The notes under the pieces are model-generated. The model was given only the letters and a program-made list of their open reading frames with translations, ran no database searches and was not told the origin of the DNA. Source: an uncultured Oscillospiraceae bacterium (lineage in GTDB: Bacteria; Bacillota; Clostridia; Oscillospirales; Oscillospiraceae). From it: a stretch of DNA of 57,446 nucleotides. The DNA lies in assembly GCA_934670025.1 (NCBI GenBank), contig CAKUOS010000007.1:1-57446 (forward strand), given 5' to 3'. Below, piece by piece: positions 26,739 to 34,963 of this stretch (the first letter of the stretch is position 1; every line of letters begins with the position of its first letter). The position numbers were made by a program, and so were the translations under genes.

Positions 26739-29700
26739 ACATACACTGACCGAACAGCAGCAGGCTGCCGTGCAGGATCGCGGCGGCGCGCTGCTCGTCT
26801 CCGCGGCGGCCGGTTCCGGAAAAACGACCGTTCTGGTCGACCGTCTGATGGGCTATCTCACCGATCCGGACGACCCGGCCGATATCGACGACTTTCTCAT
26901 CATCACCTATACAAGAGCGGCCGCGGCCGAGCTGCGCGGCAAGATCGCCGGGCGCATCGCCGCGGAGATCGCCGCACATCCGGAAAAGGCGGCCTTGCAG
27001 CGGCAGCTGACGCACCTGTATCTGGCGCAGATCTCCACGGTCCATGCGTTCTGCCAGTCGCTTTTGCGGCAGTACGCGGCCGAGGCCGGTCTGCCGGCGG
27101 ATCTGCGCGTGGCTGACGAGCAGCAGACGAGGATTTTGCGCGGCGAGGTGCTTCAGGATACGATCGCCGAGCTCTACGACCGGCTGGCGGAGGAACCGGA
27201 CCTTGCGGCTATGGTCGATACGCTCGGCTACGGCCGCAGCGACGCGCGGCTGCTGGCTCTGGCGCAGTCGTGCTACGATGTGATGCGCTGCCGCGTGGAT
27301 CCGGAGGGCTGGATGCGCCGGTGCGTGCAGGCGTATGACGCGCCGCTCGACAAGACGCCGTGGTATGCGTACTTCATGGACGCGCGGGAAAGGACGCTGC
27401 AAAGCGCCGAGGCCGTCGCGCAGCAGGCGGCGGAGCTGTGCCTGCGCGACGAGACGCTCGAACAGAAATACCGCCCGGTGCTGCAAGCCGATCTGGAGCT
27501 GATCCGCGCGCTGCGGCGGCAGACGGACTGGGACGCCTGCGTGCAGCCGCCGGAGTTCATGCGTATGGCCGTCGTGCGCAAGTGTGCCGATCCGGACCTC
27601 AAGGTGCGCGTGAGCGCGCTGCGGTCGATGGAAAAGGATATGGTCAAGGCGGCGCAGAGCTGCTTTTATGCGCCGAAGGCGCGCGTGGAGGCGGATCTTC
27701 GCAAAACGCTTCCCGCGCTGCGCGGCCTTTTGCGGCTGCTGCGGCTGTTTGATAAGCGCTATACGGAGGAAAAACGCCGCCGCAAGCTACTCGATTTTTC
27801 CGATCTGGAGCATGAGGCGGTGTGCCTTCTGACCGTGCGCGGCAGCGGTGCGCCGAGCGCCGCCGCACAGACGATCGCCGAACGCTACCGCGAGATCCTT
27901 GTCGACGAATATCAGGATTCCAACGCCCTGCAGGACTGCATTTTCCGCGCCGTCAGCCGGGACGGAAAGAATCTGTTCATGGTCGGCGACGTCAAGCAGT
28001 CCATCTACCGCTTCCGGTTGGCCGATCCCGAGATCTTCCTGAAAAAATATGAGACATATCCGCTGCGCGAAGCTGCGGCGCCCGGTGCGCCGCGAAAGCT
28101 CCTGCTGTCGCAGAATTTCCGTTCGCGCCCGGAGATCTTACAGGCCGTCAACGATGTGTTTTCGCTTGTCATGCGCAAAGAGGAGGCGGAGCTCGACTAT
28201 ACGCAGGCCGACGCGCTGTGCGCGGGCGCGCCCGGGATGTTCCCGGATATGCCGGGGCCGAAGGTCGAGCTGCACTGCCTGTCGCTGCAAACGGACGCCG
28301 GCAGCCGCTCGTCCGCGGGAAAGACAGAGGCGGAGGCTGCGTTTGTGGCCGGGCGGATCGCGGAGCTGCTGCAAAGCGGCGCGCCGGTCACAGACGGCGG
28401 CGCGCTGCGGCCGGTGCGGCCGTCGGATATCGGGATCCTGCTGCGCAGTCCGGGCAAGAGCGCCGCGGCCTATCAGGCAGCGCTGGCTGCGCGCGGCATC
28501 CTCTGCGATGCGGGCGGCGGCGGAGATCTGCTGCAATGCGCGGAAGGGGAGATCCTGCTTCAGCTTTTGCAGATCATCGACAATCCGCACCGCGACGTCC
28601 CGCTGACCGGCGCGCTGGCAAGTCCCGTGTTTGCCTTTTCCCCGGAGGAGCTTGCGCTTCTGCGCGCGGCCGAAAAGGACGCGGATCTGTACACCTGTCT
28701 CACGCGCTGCGCGCAGTCGTCCGAAAAGCTGCGCAGCTTCCTCGCGTGGCTCGACCGGATGCGCGCGTGCAGCCGCTATGTCCCGCTGGCGGAGCTGCTG
28801 CCGCAGATCGTCCGCACGTCCGGGCTGGAAACGGTCTTTGCCGCGCGGCCCGACGGACAGCGGCGCGCGGAGAATTTGCAGGCGCTCGTCGCCTTTGCCG
28901 CAGGCCGGGCGCAGGCGGACGGATGCAGCCTGTCCGAGCTTGTGCAGACGCTTTGCGGGATGCAGCAGCGCGGCGAGACGCTGCCCGCGCCGCAGCCGTC
29001 CGTACAGGCGAACGCCGTGCGCATCCTGAGCGTCCACAAGTCCAAGGGACTGGAGTTCCCGGTCGTGTTTTTGTCCGATCTGTCCGTTGAGATCAATCAA
29101 AAAGACGCCTACGACGCCGTTTTGAGCGACGAACAGCTGCTGCTCGGCGGCAACGTGGTCGATCTTACAAGCAGGAGCTATTACCCGAGCCTTGCGCGCA
29201 TGGCGATCATGCGCCGCAAGCGCGCGCAGACCGTCGCCGAGGAGCTGCGCGTTCTGTATGTGGCGATGACGCGCGCGAAGGACCGGCTCATCATGACCAG
29301 CTGCGCGGCGCATTATGAAAAGCGGCTGCAAACGCTTGTGCAGCGCCTGTCAGATCCGCTGCCGCAGGGTATGAGCGGCTCCGTCCTGCGTATGGACGAG
29401 TGGCTGCTGATGGCGGCTCTGTGCCGTACGGAGGCCGGCGCGCTCTTTGCCGTCTGCGGGCCGAGCGAATGCAGCCGCGTCCGGGAAGACCGCTGGGACA
29501 TCACCTGGCGCGAGGTCGCGGCCGAAGGGCCGGCGATGCGCTGTCAGACGCCTGTGCAGTCGGCCGCCGATGCGCCGTTCGATGCGCGGGAGGCCGAGCT
29601 TGCCGTGTCGTTTTCCTATCCGCACGCGGCGGCGACGCACATTCCGTCCAAGCTGACCGCCACGCAGCTCAAGGGCCGCGGGCTCGACGACGAAGCGGCC

Positions 29701-30270
29701 GAGCAGACCGCACCGGCCGCCTGCAAAAAGCTGCGCACGCCGCAGTTTTTGCGGGACCGGCCGCTCACCGGGCGCGAAAAGGGGATCGCCACGCACCTGT
29801 TCATGCAGTTTGCGCGCTACGAAGCGTGTACGGCTCCGGACGGCATCCGGGCGGAGCTGCGCCGTCTGCGGCAGGAGAACTTCCTGACGGAACAGCAGGC
29901 CGAGGCTGTGCGCGCCGACCGGATCCTGACGCTTTTCTCCTCGCCGCTCGGCCGGCGCATCCTGTCGGCGCAGACGCTGCGGCGCGAGTTCAAGTTCTCC
30001 GTCCTCACGGACGCTGGCGCGTACTGGCCCGAAGCGCAGGGCGAGCAGGTCATGCTGCAAGGCGTGGTCGACTGCTTCTGGCAGGAGGCGGACGGTCTTG
30101 TGATCGTCGATTTCAAGACGGATTACATAGACGGCGATCTGGAAGAAAAGGCCGCGCGCTACCGGCCGCAGCTGCGGGCGTATGCGCAGGCGCTCGGACG
30201 CATCTTCCGCCAGCCGGTCAGACAGACCATCCTGTATTTCTTCTCCGCGGGCGAAGCCGTGGAGGTATAG
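26731..30270 (+). CDS. addA: AddA subunit of the AddAB helicase-nuclease
   Basis: This 1,179-residue UvrD/RecB-type motor and nuclease has Walker A AGSGKT (27-32), motif Ia TYTRAAAAEL, Walker B ILVDEYQDSN (about 390-398), QSIYRFR, motif V SVHKSKGLEFPVVF, motif VI LRVLYVAMTRAKDRL, and the C-terminal nuclease motif GLVIVDFKTDY (about 1120). With AddB it resects double-strand breaks for RecA. Its ATG overlaps the addB stop by 8 bp, so the subunits are coupled. A hairpin terminator follows 14 bp after the stop. Confidence 0.96.
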   Translation: MAEHTLTEQQQAAVQDRGGALLVSAAAGSGKTTVLVDRLMGYLTDPDDPADIDDFLIITYTRAAAAELRGKIAGRIAAEIAAHPEKAALQRQLTHLYLAQISTVHAFCQSLLRQYAAEAGLPADLRVADEQQTRILRGEVLQDTIAELYDRLAEEPDLAAMVDTLGYGRSDARLLALAQSCYDVMRCRVDPEGWMRRCVQAYDAPLDKTPWYAYFMDARERTLQSAEAVAQQAAELCLRDETLEQKYRPVLQADLELIRALRRQTDWDACVQPPEFMRMAVVRKCADPDLKVRVSALRSMEKDMVKAAQSCFYAPKARVEADLRKTLPALRGLLRLLRLFDKRYTEEKRRRKLLDFSDLEHEAVCLLTVRGSGAPSAAAQTIAERYREILVDEYQDSNALQDCIFRAVSRDGKNLFMVGDVKQSIYRFRLADPEIFLKKYETYPLREAAAPGAPRKLLLSQNFRSRPEILQAVNDVFSLVMRKEEAELDYTQADALCAGAPGMFPDMPGPKVELHCLSLQTDAGSRSSAGKTEAEAAFVAGRIAELLQSGAPVTDGGALRPVRPSDIGILLRSPGKSAAAYQAALAARGILCDAGGGGDLLQCAEGEILLQLLQIIDNPHRDVPLTGALASPVFAFSPEELALLRAAEKDADLYTCLTRCAQSSEKLRSFLAWLDRMRACSRYVPLAELLPQIVRTSGLETVFAARPDGQRRAENLQALVAFAAGRAQADGCSLSELVQTLCGMQQRGETLPAPQPSVQANAVRILSVHKSKGLEFPVVFLSDLSVEINQKDAYDAVLSDEQLLLGGNVVDLTSRSYYPSLARMAIMRRKRAQTVAEELRVLYVAMTRAKDRLIMTSCAAHYEKRLQTLVQRLSDPLPQGMSGSVLRMDEWLLMAALCRTEAGALFAVCGPSECSRVREDRWDITWREVAAEGPAMRCQTPVQSAADAPFDAREAELAVSFSYPHAAATHIPSKLTATQLKGRGLDDEAAEQTAPAACKKLRTPQFLRDRPLTGREKGIATHLFMQFARYEACTAPDGIRAELRRLRQENFLTEQQAEAVRADRILTLFSSPLGRRILSAQTLRREFKFSVLTDAGAYWPEAQGEQVMLQGVVDCFWQEADGLVIVDFKTDYIDGDLEEKAARYRPQLRAYAQALGRIFRQPVRQTILYFFSAGEAVEV

Positions 30271-30283
30271 AGACGGAAAAACA

Positions 30284-30313
30284 GCACGGACACCGCGAAT
30301 GCGGTGTCCGTGC
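30284..30313. terminator. bidirectional terminator between addA and the 41-codon ORF
   Basis: Perfect 13-bp stem GCACGGACACCGC/GCGGTGTCCGTGC with the loop GAAT. On the minus strand it is followed by TGTTTTTCC, making it the terminator of the spoVAD-spoVAE transcript; on the plus strand the tail is GTGCGTTATTT. Confidence 0.85.
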
Positions 30314-30318
30314 GTGCG

Positions 30319-30444
30319 TTATTTGCAGTTCTTTGCGCTCTTGTTCTGCCCGCGCGCAGATTCGCTGTTCTGCGCGTTCTGCGCGCGGTTTTCGGACTGG
30401 TCCTGCATCTGTTCGCGTACTTTGTTCTGCTTCTGCTCTTTCAT
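30319..30444 (-). CDS. small Q/N-rich hypothetical protein (41 residues)
   Basis: ATG 30444 is preceded by a strong GGAGG site seven bases upstream. The 41 codons run MKEQKQNKVREQMQ... to ...KSAKNCK, with about one third Gln/Asn plus Lys/Glu/Arg and a single Cys near the end. It lies 59 bp after spoVAE on the same strand and just before a strong minus-strand terminator, so it is probably part of the spoVA transcript. The composition recalls small spore-coat or core polypeptides, but no family was recognised and the spore link is inference from position. Confidence 0.6.
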   Translation of the reverse strand: MKEQKQNKVREQMQDQSENRAQNAQNSESARGQNKSAKNCK

Positions 30445-30503
30445 GATGAGCCTCCTGCGATTTGAAATTGCAGCGCCGCTGCAAGCATAGTCTGCGCGGA
30501 AGT

Positions 30504-30860
30504 TTACGATTTATCCTTCGGCCTGCACACGAGCGCGGCCAGAAATCCAAAAAAGACCGCCGCCGTGATGCCGCCCGACGCGGCCTTGAGCCCGCCGGTC
30601 AGCGCGCCGAGGACGCCCTGTTCCGCAACGGCCTCCTTTACGCCCTTCGCCAGCGTATAGCCGAAGCCCGTCAGCGGCACCGTCGCGCCCGCGCCCGCGA
30701 AGTCGACGAGCTTTTCATATACGCCCGCGCCGCCGAGGATCACGCCCAGCACCACGTAGCACACGAGGATGCGCGCGGGGGTGAGCTTTGTTTTGTCGAT
30801 GAGCAGCTGGCCCACCGCGCAGATCGCGCCGCCCACGACGAACGCCTTCAGATAGTCCAC
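30504..30860 (-). CDS. spoVAE: stage V sporulation protein AE (SpoVAEb type)
   Basis: This 118-residue membrane protein has four hydrophobic segments. It opens MDYLKAFVVGGAICAVGQ, continues TKLTPARILVCYVVLG and GAGATVPLTGFGYTLAKG, and ends AAVFFGFLAALVCRPK, all typical of SpoVAE. It is part of the forespore inner-membrane channel that moves dipicolinic acid (Ca-DPA) into the spore and releases it in germination. It starts one base after the spoVAD stop. The usual third partner, SpoVAC, is not encoded in the window. Confidence 0.93.
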   Translation of the reverse strand: MDYLKAFVVGGAICAVGQLLIDKTKLTPARILVCYVVLGVILGGAGVYEKLVDFAGAGATVPLTGFGYTLAKGVKEAVAEQGVLGALTGGLKAASGGITAAVFFGFLAALVCRPKDKS

Positions 30861-30861
30861 A

Positions 30862-31875
30862 TCACGTCACTCCTTCCGCACAGATCGATACGGCGTGGCA
30901 CACGCCGGGAATGGATTCGCCCTGCCAGCTCGACGTCGGCGAGAGCAGCGCGCCCGTTGCGCAGAACAGGAGTCTGCGCAGCTCGCGCTTTTCGAGCCTG
31001 TCCAGCAGATACCCGCACAGCACGCTCGCGCCGCAGCCGCAGCCCGAGCCGCCCGCGTGGACGTCCTGCTTTTCCGTGTCGAAGATCAGAAGCCCGCAGT
31101 CGTTGTAGACAGAGGCGAGATCGACGCCGCCGCGGCGGAACTGATCGAGCACGATGGTCTTTCCCAGCTGGCCGAGGTCGCCGGTCACGATCAGGTCGTA
31201 GTCCGCCGGTACGCGCCGCAGATCGCGGAAATGCGCCTGTAACGTGTCGATGGCCGCGGGCGCCATTGCCGCGCCCATATTGTTCGCGTCCCTGATGCCG
31301 AAGTCCTGGATGCGGCCGACGGTGGCGCACTCGATGCGCGGCCCGCGGCCCGCCTGCGCGACGATGCAGCAGCCGGAGCCCGTCACGGTCCACTGCGCTG
31401 TCGGCGTGCGCTGGCCGCCGTAGCCGAGCGGAAAGCGGTACTGCCGCTCGGCGGATGCGAAGTGCGACGAAGTGAGCGCCGCCGCCGTGCGCGCAAAGCC
31501 CGCGTCGACGAACGCTGCGGCCATCAGCAGCGACTCCGCCATCGTCGAGCACGCGCCGTAAAGCCCGAGAAACGGGATCGACGTGCCGCGCGCGGCGAAC
31601 GACGACGAGATGCACTGGTTCAGAAGATCGCCCGCGAACAGCAGATCGATATCCTCATAGCTCACGCCGAGCTTGCGCTTGGCTGTGTCGAGCGCAAGCT
31701 CCTGCAATTTGCTCTCCGCCTTTTCAAACGTCTTCTGCGAGAGCCTGGAATCCCTGCCGATGAAGTCAAAATACGCTCCGAGCGGCCCTTCGCCCTCCTT
31801 TTTGCCGCCGACGGCGGCGTGCGAGACGATGACGGGCTTTGTGCCGAAGATCAGCGTCTGCGAACCGGCACGCAT
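30862..31875 (-). CDS. spoVAD: stage V sporulation protein AD
   Basis: This 337-residue protein has a thiolase/KAS-III-like fold and in characterised spore-formers binds dipicolinic acid. Motifs are GPLGAYFDFIGRDS, DLLNQCISSSFAARG, LGLYGACSTMAES, TSSHFASAERQYRFPLGYG and the C-terminal SCQGESIPGV-like SSWQGESIPGVCHAVS. Of three possible starts (TTG 31884, ATG 31881, ATG 31875) the last has the best spacing from GGGGAG and gives the usual length. A sigma-G-like -10 lies about 28 bp upstream, consistent with forespore expression. Confidence 0.94.
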   Translation of the reverse strand: MRAGSQTLIFGTKPVIVSHAAVGGKKEGEGPLGAYFDFIGRDSRLSQKTFEKAESKLQELALDTAKRKLGVSYEDIDLLFAGDLLNQCISSSFAARGTSIPFLGLYGACSTMAESLLMAAAFVDAGFARTAAALTSSHFASAERQYRFPLGYGGQRTPTAQWTVTGSGCCIVAQAGRGPRIECATVGRIQDFGIRDANNMGAAMAPAAIDTLQAHFRDLRRVPADYDLIVTGDLGQLGKTIVLDQFRRGGVDLASVYNDCGLLIFDTEKQDVHAGGSGCGCGASVLCGYLLDRLEKRELRRLLFCATGALLSPTSSWQGESIPGVCHAVSICAEGVT

Positions 31876-31902
31876 AAACATCAACTCCCCATGCTTTTTT
31901 GT

Positions 31903-31931
31903 TAGTATGCGCCGCAGATGAAAAAATAACC
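31903..31931 (-). promoter_or_regulatory. candidate sigma-G (forespore) promoter of spoVAD-spoVAE
   Basis: On the minus strand CATACTA (31903-31909) fits the sigma-G/sigma-F -10 pattern CATnnTA. Seventeen bases upstream is GGTTA (31927-31931), a partial match to the -35 pattern. Known spoVA operons are sigma-G dependent. No good sigma-A -10 was found here. Confidence 0.5.
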
Positions 31932-31951
31932 GCGGAGCATCTGCCCCGCGG
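31921..31951 (-). terminator. hairpin with U-run upstream of spoVAD
   Basis: Minus-strand CCGCGG-GGCAGATGCT-CCGCGG followed by TTATTTTTTC. It would stop transcripts arriving from the MITE-like element or the hypothetical gene upstream, insulating the sporulation promoter that it overlaps. Confidence 0.55.
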
Positions 31952-31980
31952 CCGCGCGGATGAACCGCGCAAAGAAAAGT

Positions 31981-32246
31981 GCGTCAGCTGACAAGGGCAC
32001 ACGCGCTTGCGGACCGGCCTGGAACGCCATCTGCTGCGTTATCGTCCTTGACTTACGCCAGTAAGCCTGCGTCCTCTGCCTTGCATATGCCGCCCCAGAC
32101 CGGCCGGCAAGTCCGTTTTTCACGGCGGATAAACGGCGGCTGGCCAGACAGACGAGGCAGGTGGGCTGGCGCCCACCAACGAGGATAACGACGCCAGACG
32201 TTGTTTTGCCCCGTGAAAAGCCGTGCGTGCTCTTGTCAACTGACGC
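31981..32246. mobile_element. 266-bp MITE-like element with imperfect terminal inverted repeats
   Basis: Left end GCGTCAGCTGACAAGGGCAC (31981-32000) and the reverse complement of the right end, GCGTCAGTTGACAAGAGCAC (32227-32246), agree at 18 of 20 positions. Inside are further inverted arms: GACCGGCCTGG near 32013 against CCAGACCGGCC near 32096, and a TTACGCCAGTAAG palindrome between. No transposase or ORF is present and no target-site duplication is obvious. The element fills most of the 429-bp gap between spoVAD and the next gene. A folded non-coding RNA is an alternative reading. Confidence 0.6.
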
Positions 32247-32251
32247 AGAGG

Positions 32252-32291
32252 AAAAATGAAAAAGAAGTCGCACAGATAGTATGTGCGGCTT
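32252..32291 (-). terminator. terminator of the 99-residue hypothetical gene
   Basis: Minus-strand stem AAGCCGCACA/TGTGCGACTT (one mismatch, seven-base loop) followed by CTTTTTCATTTTT, 22 bp after the stop codon. Confidence 0.75.
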
Positions 32292-32313
32292 CCTGCGGAT
32301 TAAACGGATAAAA

Positions 32314-32613
32314 TTATTTTTTTCTTGCGTCCTTCAGCGCGCGGTTCAGCCATACGGAGCCGAGATCCAGCGCGGTGAAGAAGCCGTCCTTTTCGCTCTT
32401 TTTCACAATGCGGTCATGTGCGCGCACGCCCGGGTCGGTGAGCTGGAGCTCCACGGAGACCTTGCTTGCGATGTCGCTGTCGCCGACCTTTTTCGTTTCG
32501 AGGATCTGTAACATCACGATGTGCGAGTCGGCCATCGAGCCGTAATATACCAGATTATCCTTGCGCATGAGGGGATGACCCTTGTAGCTCAGGATCGTTT
32601 TTTCGTCAGCCAT
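32314..32613 (-). CDS. hypothetical protein, 99 residues
   Basis: I do not recognise a family. The product begins MADEKTILSYKGHPLMRKDN and continues with a mixed alpha/beta sequence (LVYYGSMADSHIVMLQILETKKVG, VELQLTDPG) and a basic end (RALKDARKK). It has no signal peptide, membrane segment or cysteine. ATG 32613 was chosen because the protein-like composition begins there; GGGAGG lies 13 bases upstream, rather far, and the open frame extends further back through the promoter region. It has its own promoter and terminator, so it is a real monocistronic gene. It lies divergent from the lysine riboswitch operon. Confidence 0.7.
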   Translation of the reverse strand: MADEKTILSYKGHPLMRKDNLVYYGSMADSHIVMLQILETKKVGDSDIASKVSVELQLTDPGVRAHDRIVKKSEKDGFFTALDLGSVWLNRALKDARKK

Positions 32614-32649
32614 ACTTGTAAACGAACCTCCCGATAATGATTTTCCTAT

Positions 32650-32678
32650 AGTATAGCAAAAACTCCCCGCAAAAGCAA
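32650..32678 (-). promoter_or_regulatory. promoter of the 99-residue hypothetical gene
   Basis: Minus-strand TTGCTT (32673-32678), a 17-bp spacer and TATACT (32650-32655), 37 bp upstream of the ATG. Confidence 0.6.
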
Positions 32679-32770
32679 ATTTATTTCTGACGGCGCTGCA
32701 CGGCATGGAATTGTGCAGCCTGCACAATCGAAAACCGGAAATTTATGCAACATTCTGTCAGCTTCCATGC

Positions 32771-32799
32771 TTTACAAATTTAAAGAAATACGCTATAAT
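32771..32799 (+). promoter_or_regulatory. promoter of the lysine riboswitch operon
   Basis: TTTACA (32771-32776), a 17-bp spacer and a perfect TATAAT (32794-32799). Transcription would begin just before the riboswitch P1 stem. Confidence 0.8.
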
Positions 32800-32815
32800 C
32801 CAGACAATCATTCCA

Positions 32816-32981
32816 GATAGAGGCGCGGGCTTCAAAAGTACCGGGCGGCAAGCACAGGCAGTGGCCGTTCGGAAAAGGGGAGACCGCCGAAATGCCGCAG
32901 GCGCTGCCTGAGACTGCGGTGTTGGCTCGGCAGATAAGATCTGCCGGACTGTCACAGAGAAACACTCTGTGAAGCGCTATC
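32816..32981 (+). promoter_or_regulatory. lysine riboswitch (L-box)
   Basis: The conserved core pieces appear in order: AGAGGCGCGGGCTTCAAAAG (K-turn strand), GAAAAGGGGAGACCGCCGAA, GGCTCGGCAGATAAGATCTG and GGACTGTCACAGAG. P1 is closed by GATAG (32816-32820) and CTATC (32977-32981). A terminator follows at 33026-33058. In this class lysine binding favours the terminator, so the downstream transporter should be on when lysine is scarce. Confidence 0.92.
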
Positions 32982-33025
32982 GATGGATGCGGCAGGGACG
33001 GGCGTTTCCGTTTTCTGTTCATTCC

Positions 33026-33058
33026 GTGGATCGCTTTACAGGAGCGACCCACTTTTTT
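33026..33058 (+). terminator. riboswitch-controlled terminator
   Basis: GTGGATCGCT-TTACAGG-AGCGACCCAC followed by TTTTTT, 45 bp after the lysine aptamer and 57 bp before the start codon of the first transporter gene. It is the expression platform of the riboswitch. Confidence 0.85.
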
Positions 33059-33114
33059 GTTGCTTCTGTAGGGCCTGTCTGGGAAAGAAAATTAAAACGA
33101 AAGGTGAAAAAACA

Positions 33115-34017
33115 ATGAGAAAGATCCTTGCCCTCGTCCTGGCAGCCATGATGCTGCTGAGCATGGCCGCCTGCGCCGCAGCGCCTGCCGCGACCGAAAC
33201 GCCCGCATCCGAAACCACCGAACCCTCCGCAGAAGCCGCCACCGGCGTCGAAGACGGCGTCCTGACCGTCGGTATGGAATGCGCCTACGCGCCCTACAAC
33301 TGGACGCAGATGGACGATTCCAACGGCGCGGTGCCCATCTCCAACGTCTCCGGGGCCTATGCCAACGGCTACGACGTCATGATCGCAAAGAAGATCTGCG
33401 AGGCCAACGGCTGGCAGCTCGAGATCGTCTCCTCCGCGTGGGATTCCCTGTGCCCGGCCGTGCAGTCCGGTGCGATGGACGCCAACATCGCCGGCCAGTC
33501 CATGACGGCCGACCGGATGCAGGAGGTCGATATGGCCGGCCCGTACTACTATGCGACCATCGTCTGCGTCACCACCAAGGACAGCCCCTTTGCGAGCGCG
33601 ACTTCCATTGCCGATCTCGCGGGCGGCAAGTGCACGGCGCAGTCCGGTACCATCTGGTATGACTCCTGCCTGCCGCAGATCGAAAATGCCGAGCTGCTGG
33701 CTCCCGCCGAGACGGCGCCTGCGATGATCATGCAGCTCCAGACCGGTGCGGTCGACTTCATCTGCACCGATATGCCGACGGCCATGGGCGCCGCCGCGCA
33801 GGATGAGAACCTTGTGATCCTCAACTTCTCCGGTACGCCGGGCGACTTCCAGTTCGCTTCCGAGGCCGAGCGCGCCGAAAACGTCAACATCGGCATCTCC
33901 GTCCGCAAGGGCAACACCGTTTTGAAGGACGCCATCGACAGCGTGCTGTCCCAGATGACCGAGGACGACTTCAACCAGCTCATGGACGAAGCCATCCGCA
34001 TCCAGCCCGAGGTCTGA
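33115..34017 (+). CDS. amino-acid (probably lysine) ABC transporter substrate-binding lipoprotein
   Basis: This 300-residue SBP_bac_3 protein has a lipoprotein signal (MLLSMAAC, Cys20), a short S/T/E/A linker and the binding domain. Motifs are LTVGMECAYAPYNW, ANGYDVMIAKKICEANG, and DANIAGQSMTADRMQEVDMAGPYY, the usual amino-acid-ring and carboxylate sites. The specificity for lysine is inferred from the riboswitch upstream, not from the pocket. ATG 33115 follows GAAAGGTG. The open frame extends backward into the riboswitch, but there is no ribosome site there. It is followed by its permease after 69 bp. Confidence 0.93.
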   Translation: MRKILALVLAAMMLLSMAACAAAPAATETPASETTEPSAEAATGVEDGVLTVGMECAYAPYNWTQMDDSNGAVPISNVSGAYANGYDVMIAKKICEANGWQLEIVSSAWDSLCPAVQSGAMDANIAGQSMTADRMQEVDMAGPYYYATIVCVTTKDSPFASATSIADLAGGKCTAQSGTIWYDSCLPQIENAELLAPAETAPAMIMQLQTGAVDFICTDMPTAMGAAAQDENLVILNFSGTPGDFQFASEAERAENVNIGISVRKGNTVLKDAIDSVLSQMTEDDFNQLMDEAIRIQPEV

Positions 34018-34086
34018 TCGATACAAACCGCATTTGCCCGCGCCGAAGGCGCGGGCAAATCAAAAATCTGAAAGGAGCCATCTCCC

Positions 34087-34962
34087 GTGGACAAGCTCGC
34101 CAAACTCATGCAGGATATCGGCATTCTGTGGGATAAATACCACGTGATGTACCTGAACGGTATGCTCAATACGCTGATCCTTGCGCTGACCGCGACGGCC
34201 ATCGGCTGCGTCATCGGCCTCATCTGCGGCATTCTCAATACCATTCCCTGCGCAAAGACCGATTCGGTCTTCAAGCGCGTCATTCTGAAGATCGTCCGCA
34301 TCCTCATCCGCATCTACGTCGAGGTCTTCCGCGGCACGCCGATGGTGCTGCAAGCTGTGTTCATCGTCTACGCGCTGCCGTATTTCACCGACAACGCGCT
34401 GCGCTTCGATAACATCTGGTTTGCCTCCATCCTGATCGTCTCGATCAACACCGGCGCGTATATGGCCGAGTCCGTCCGCGGCGGCATCATCTCCATCGAC
34501 CCCGGCCAGACCGAGGGCGCGAAGGCCATCGGCATGACGCATTTCCAGACCATGACCAGCGTCATCCTGCCGCAGGCCGTCCGCAATATCCTGCCGCAGA
34601 TCGGCAACAACTACATCATCAACGTCAAGGATACCTCCGTCATGTTCATCATCAGCTTCACGGAGTTCTTTGCCACGCACCGCTATATCGTCGGCATCAA
34701 CAACAAGTATTTCCCGTCGGCTGTCATCGAAATGGCCGGGTATCTGCTCATGACGCTGATCGCGTCCGGGATCCTGCGGCTGGTCGAAAAGCTGATGGAC
34801 GGCTCCGACAGCTATGAGCTCGTGCAGGAGGATCCGCTGACCATGACCGCGGGCACGTATTCGCACCCGAAGCGCGGCAGCAACTACGACGAGCAGAGCA
34901 AGGAGTTCCGCGACCGCACAACGCAGGAGCTCAAATTCGGACGCAGCAGGGGGGACCGCTGA
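34087..34962 (+). CDS. amino-acid (probably lysine) ABC transporter permease
   Basis: This 291-residue permease of the HisMQ type has about five membrane spans: [21 protein letters not shown], then [37 protein letters not shown], and the EAA loop [23 protein letters not shown] that docks the ATPase. An extended hydrophilic C-terminal tail of about 50 residues ([14 protein letters not shown]... FGRSRGDR) is longer than in many relatives. The GTG start has AAAGGAG upstream. It ends one base before the ATPase gene. Confidence 0.92.
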   Translation: MDKLAKLMQDIGILWDKYHVMYLNGMLNTLILALTATAIGCVIGLICGILNTIPCAKTDSVFKRVILKIVRILIRIYVEVFRGTPMVLQAVFIVYALPYFTDNALRFDNIWFASILIVSINTGAYMAESVRGGIISIDPGQTEGAKAIGMTHFQTMTSVILPQAVRNILPQIGNNYIINVKDTSVMFIISFTEFFATHRYIVGINNKYFPSAVIEMAGYLLMTLIASGILRLVEKLMDGSDSYELVQEDPLTMTAGTYSHPKRGSNYDEQSKEFRDRTTQELKFGRSRGDR

Positions 34963-34963
34963 T

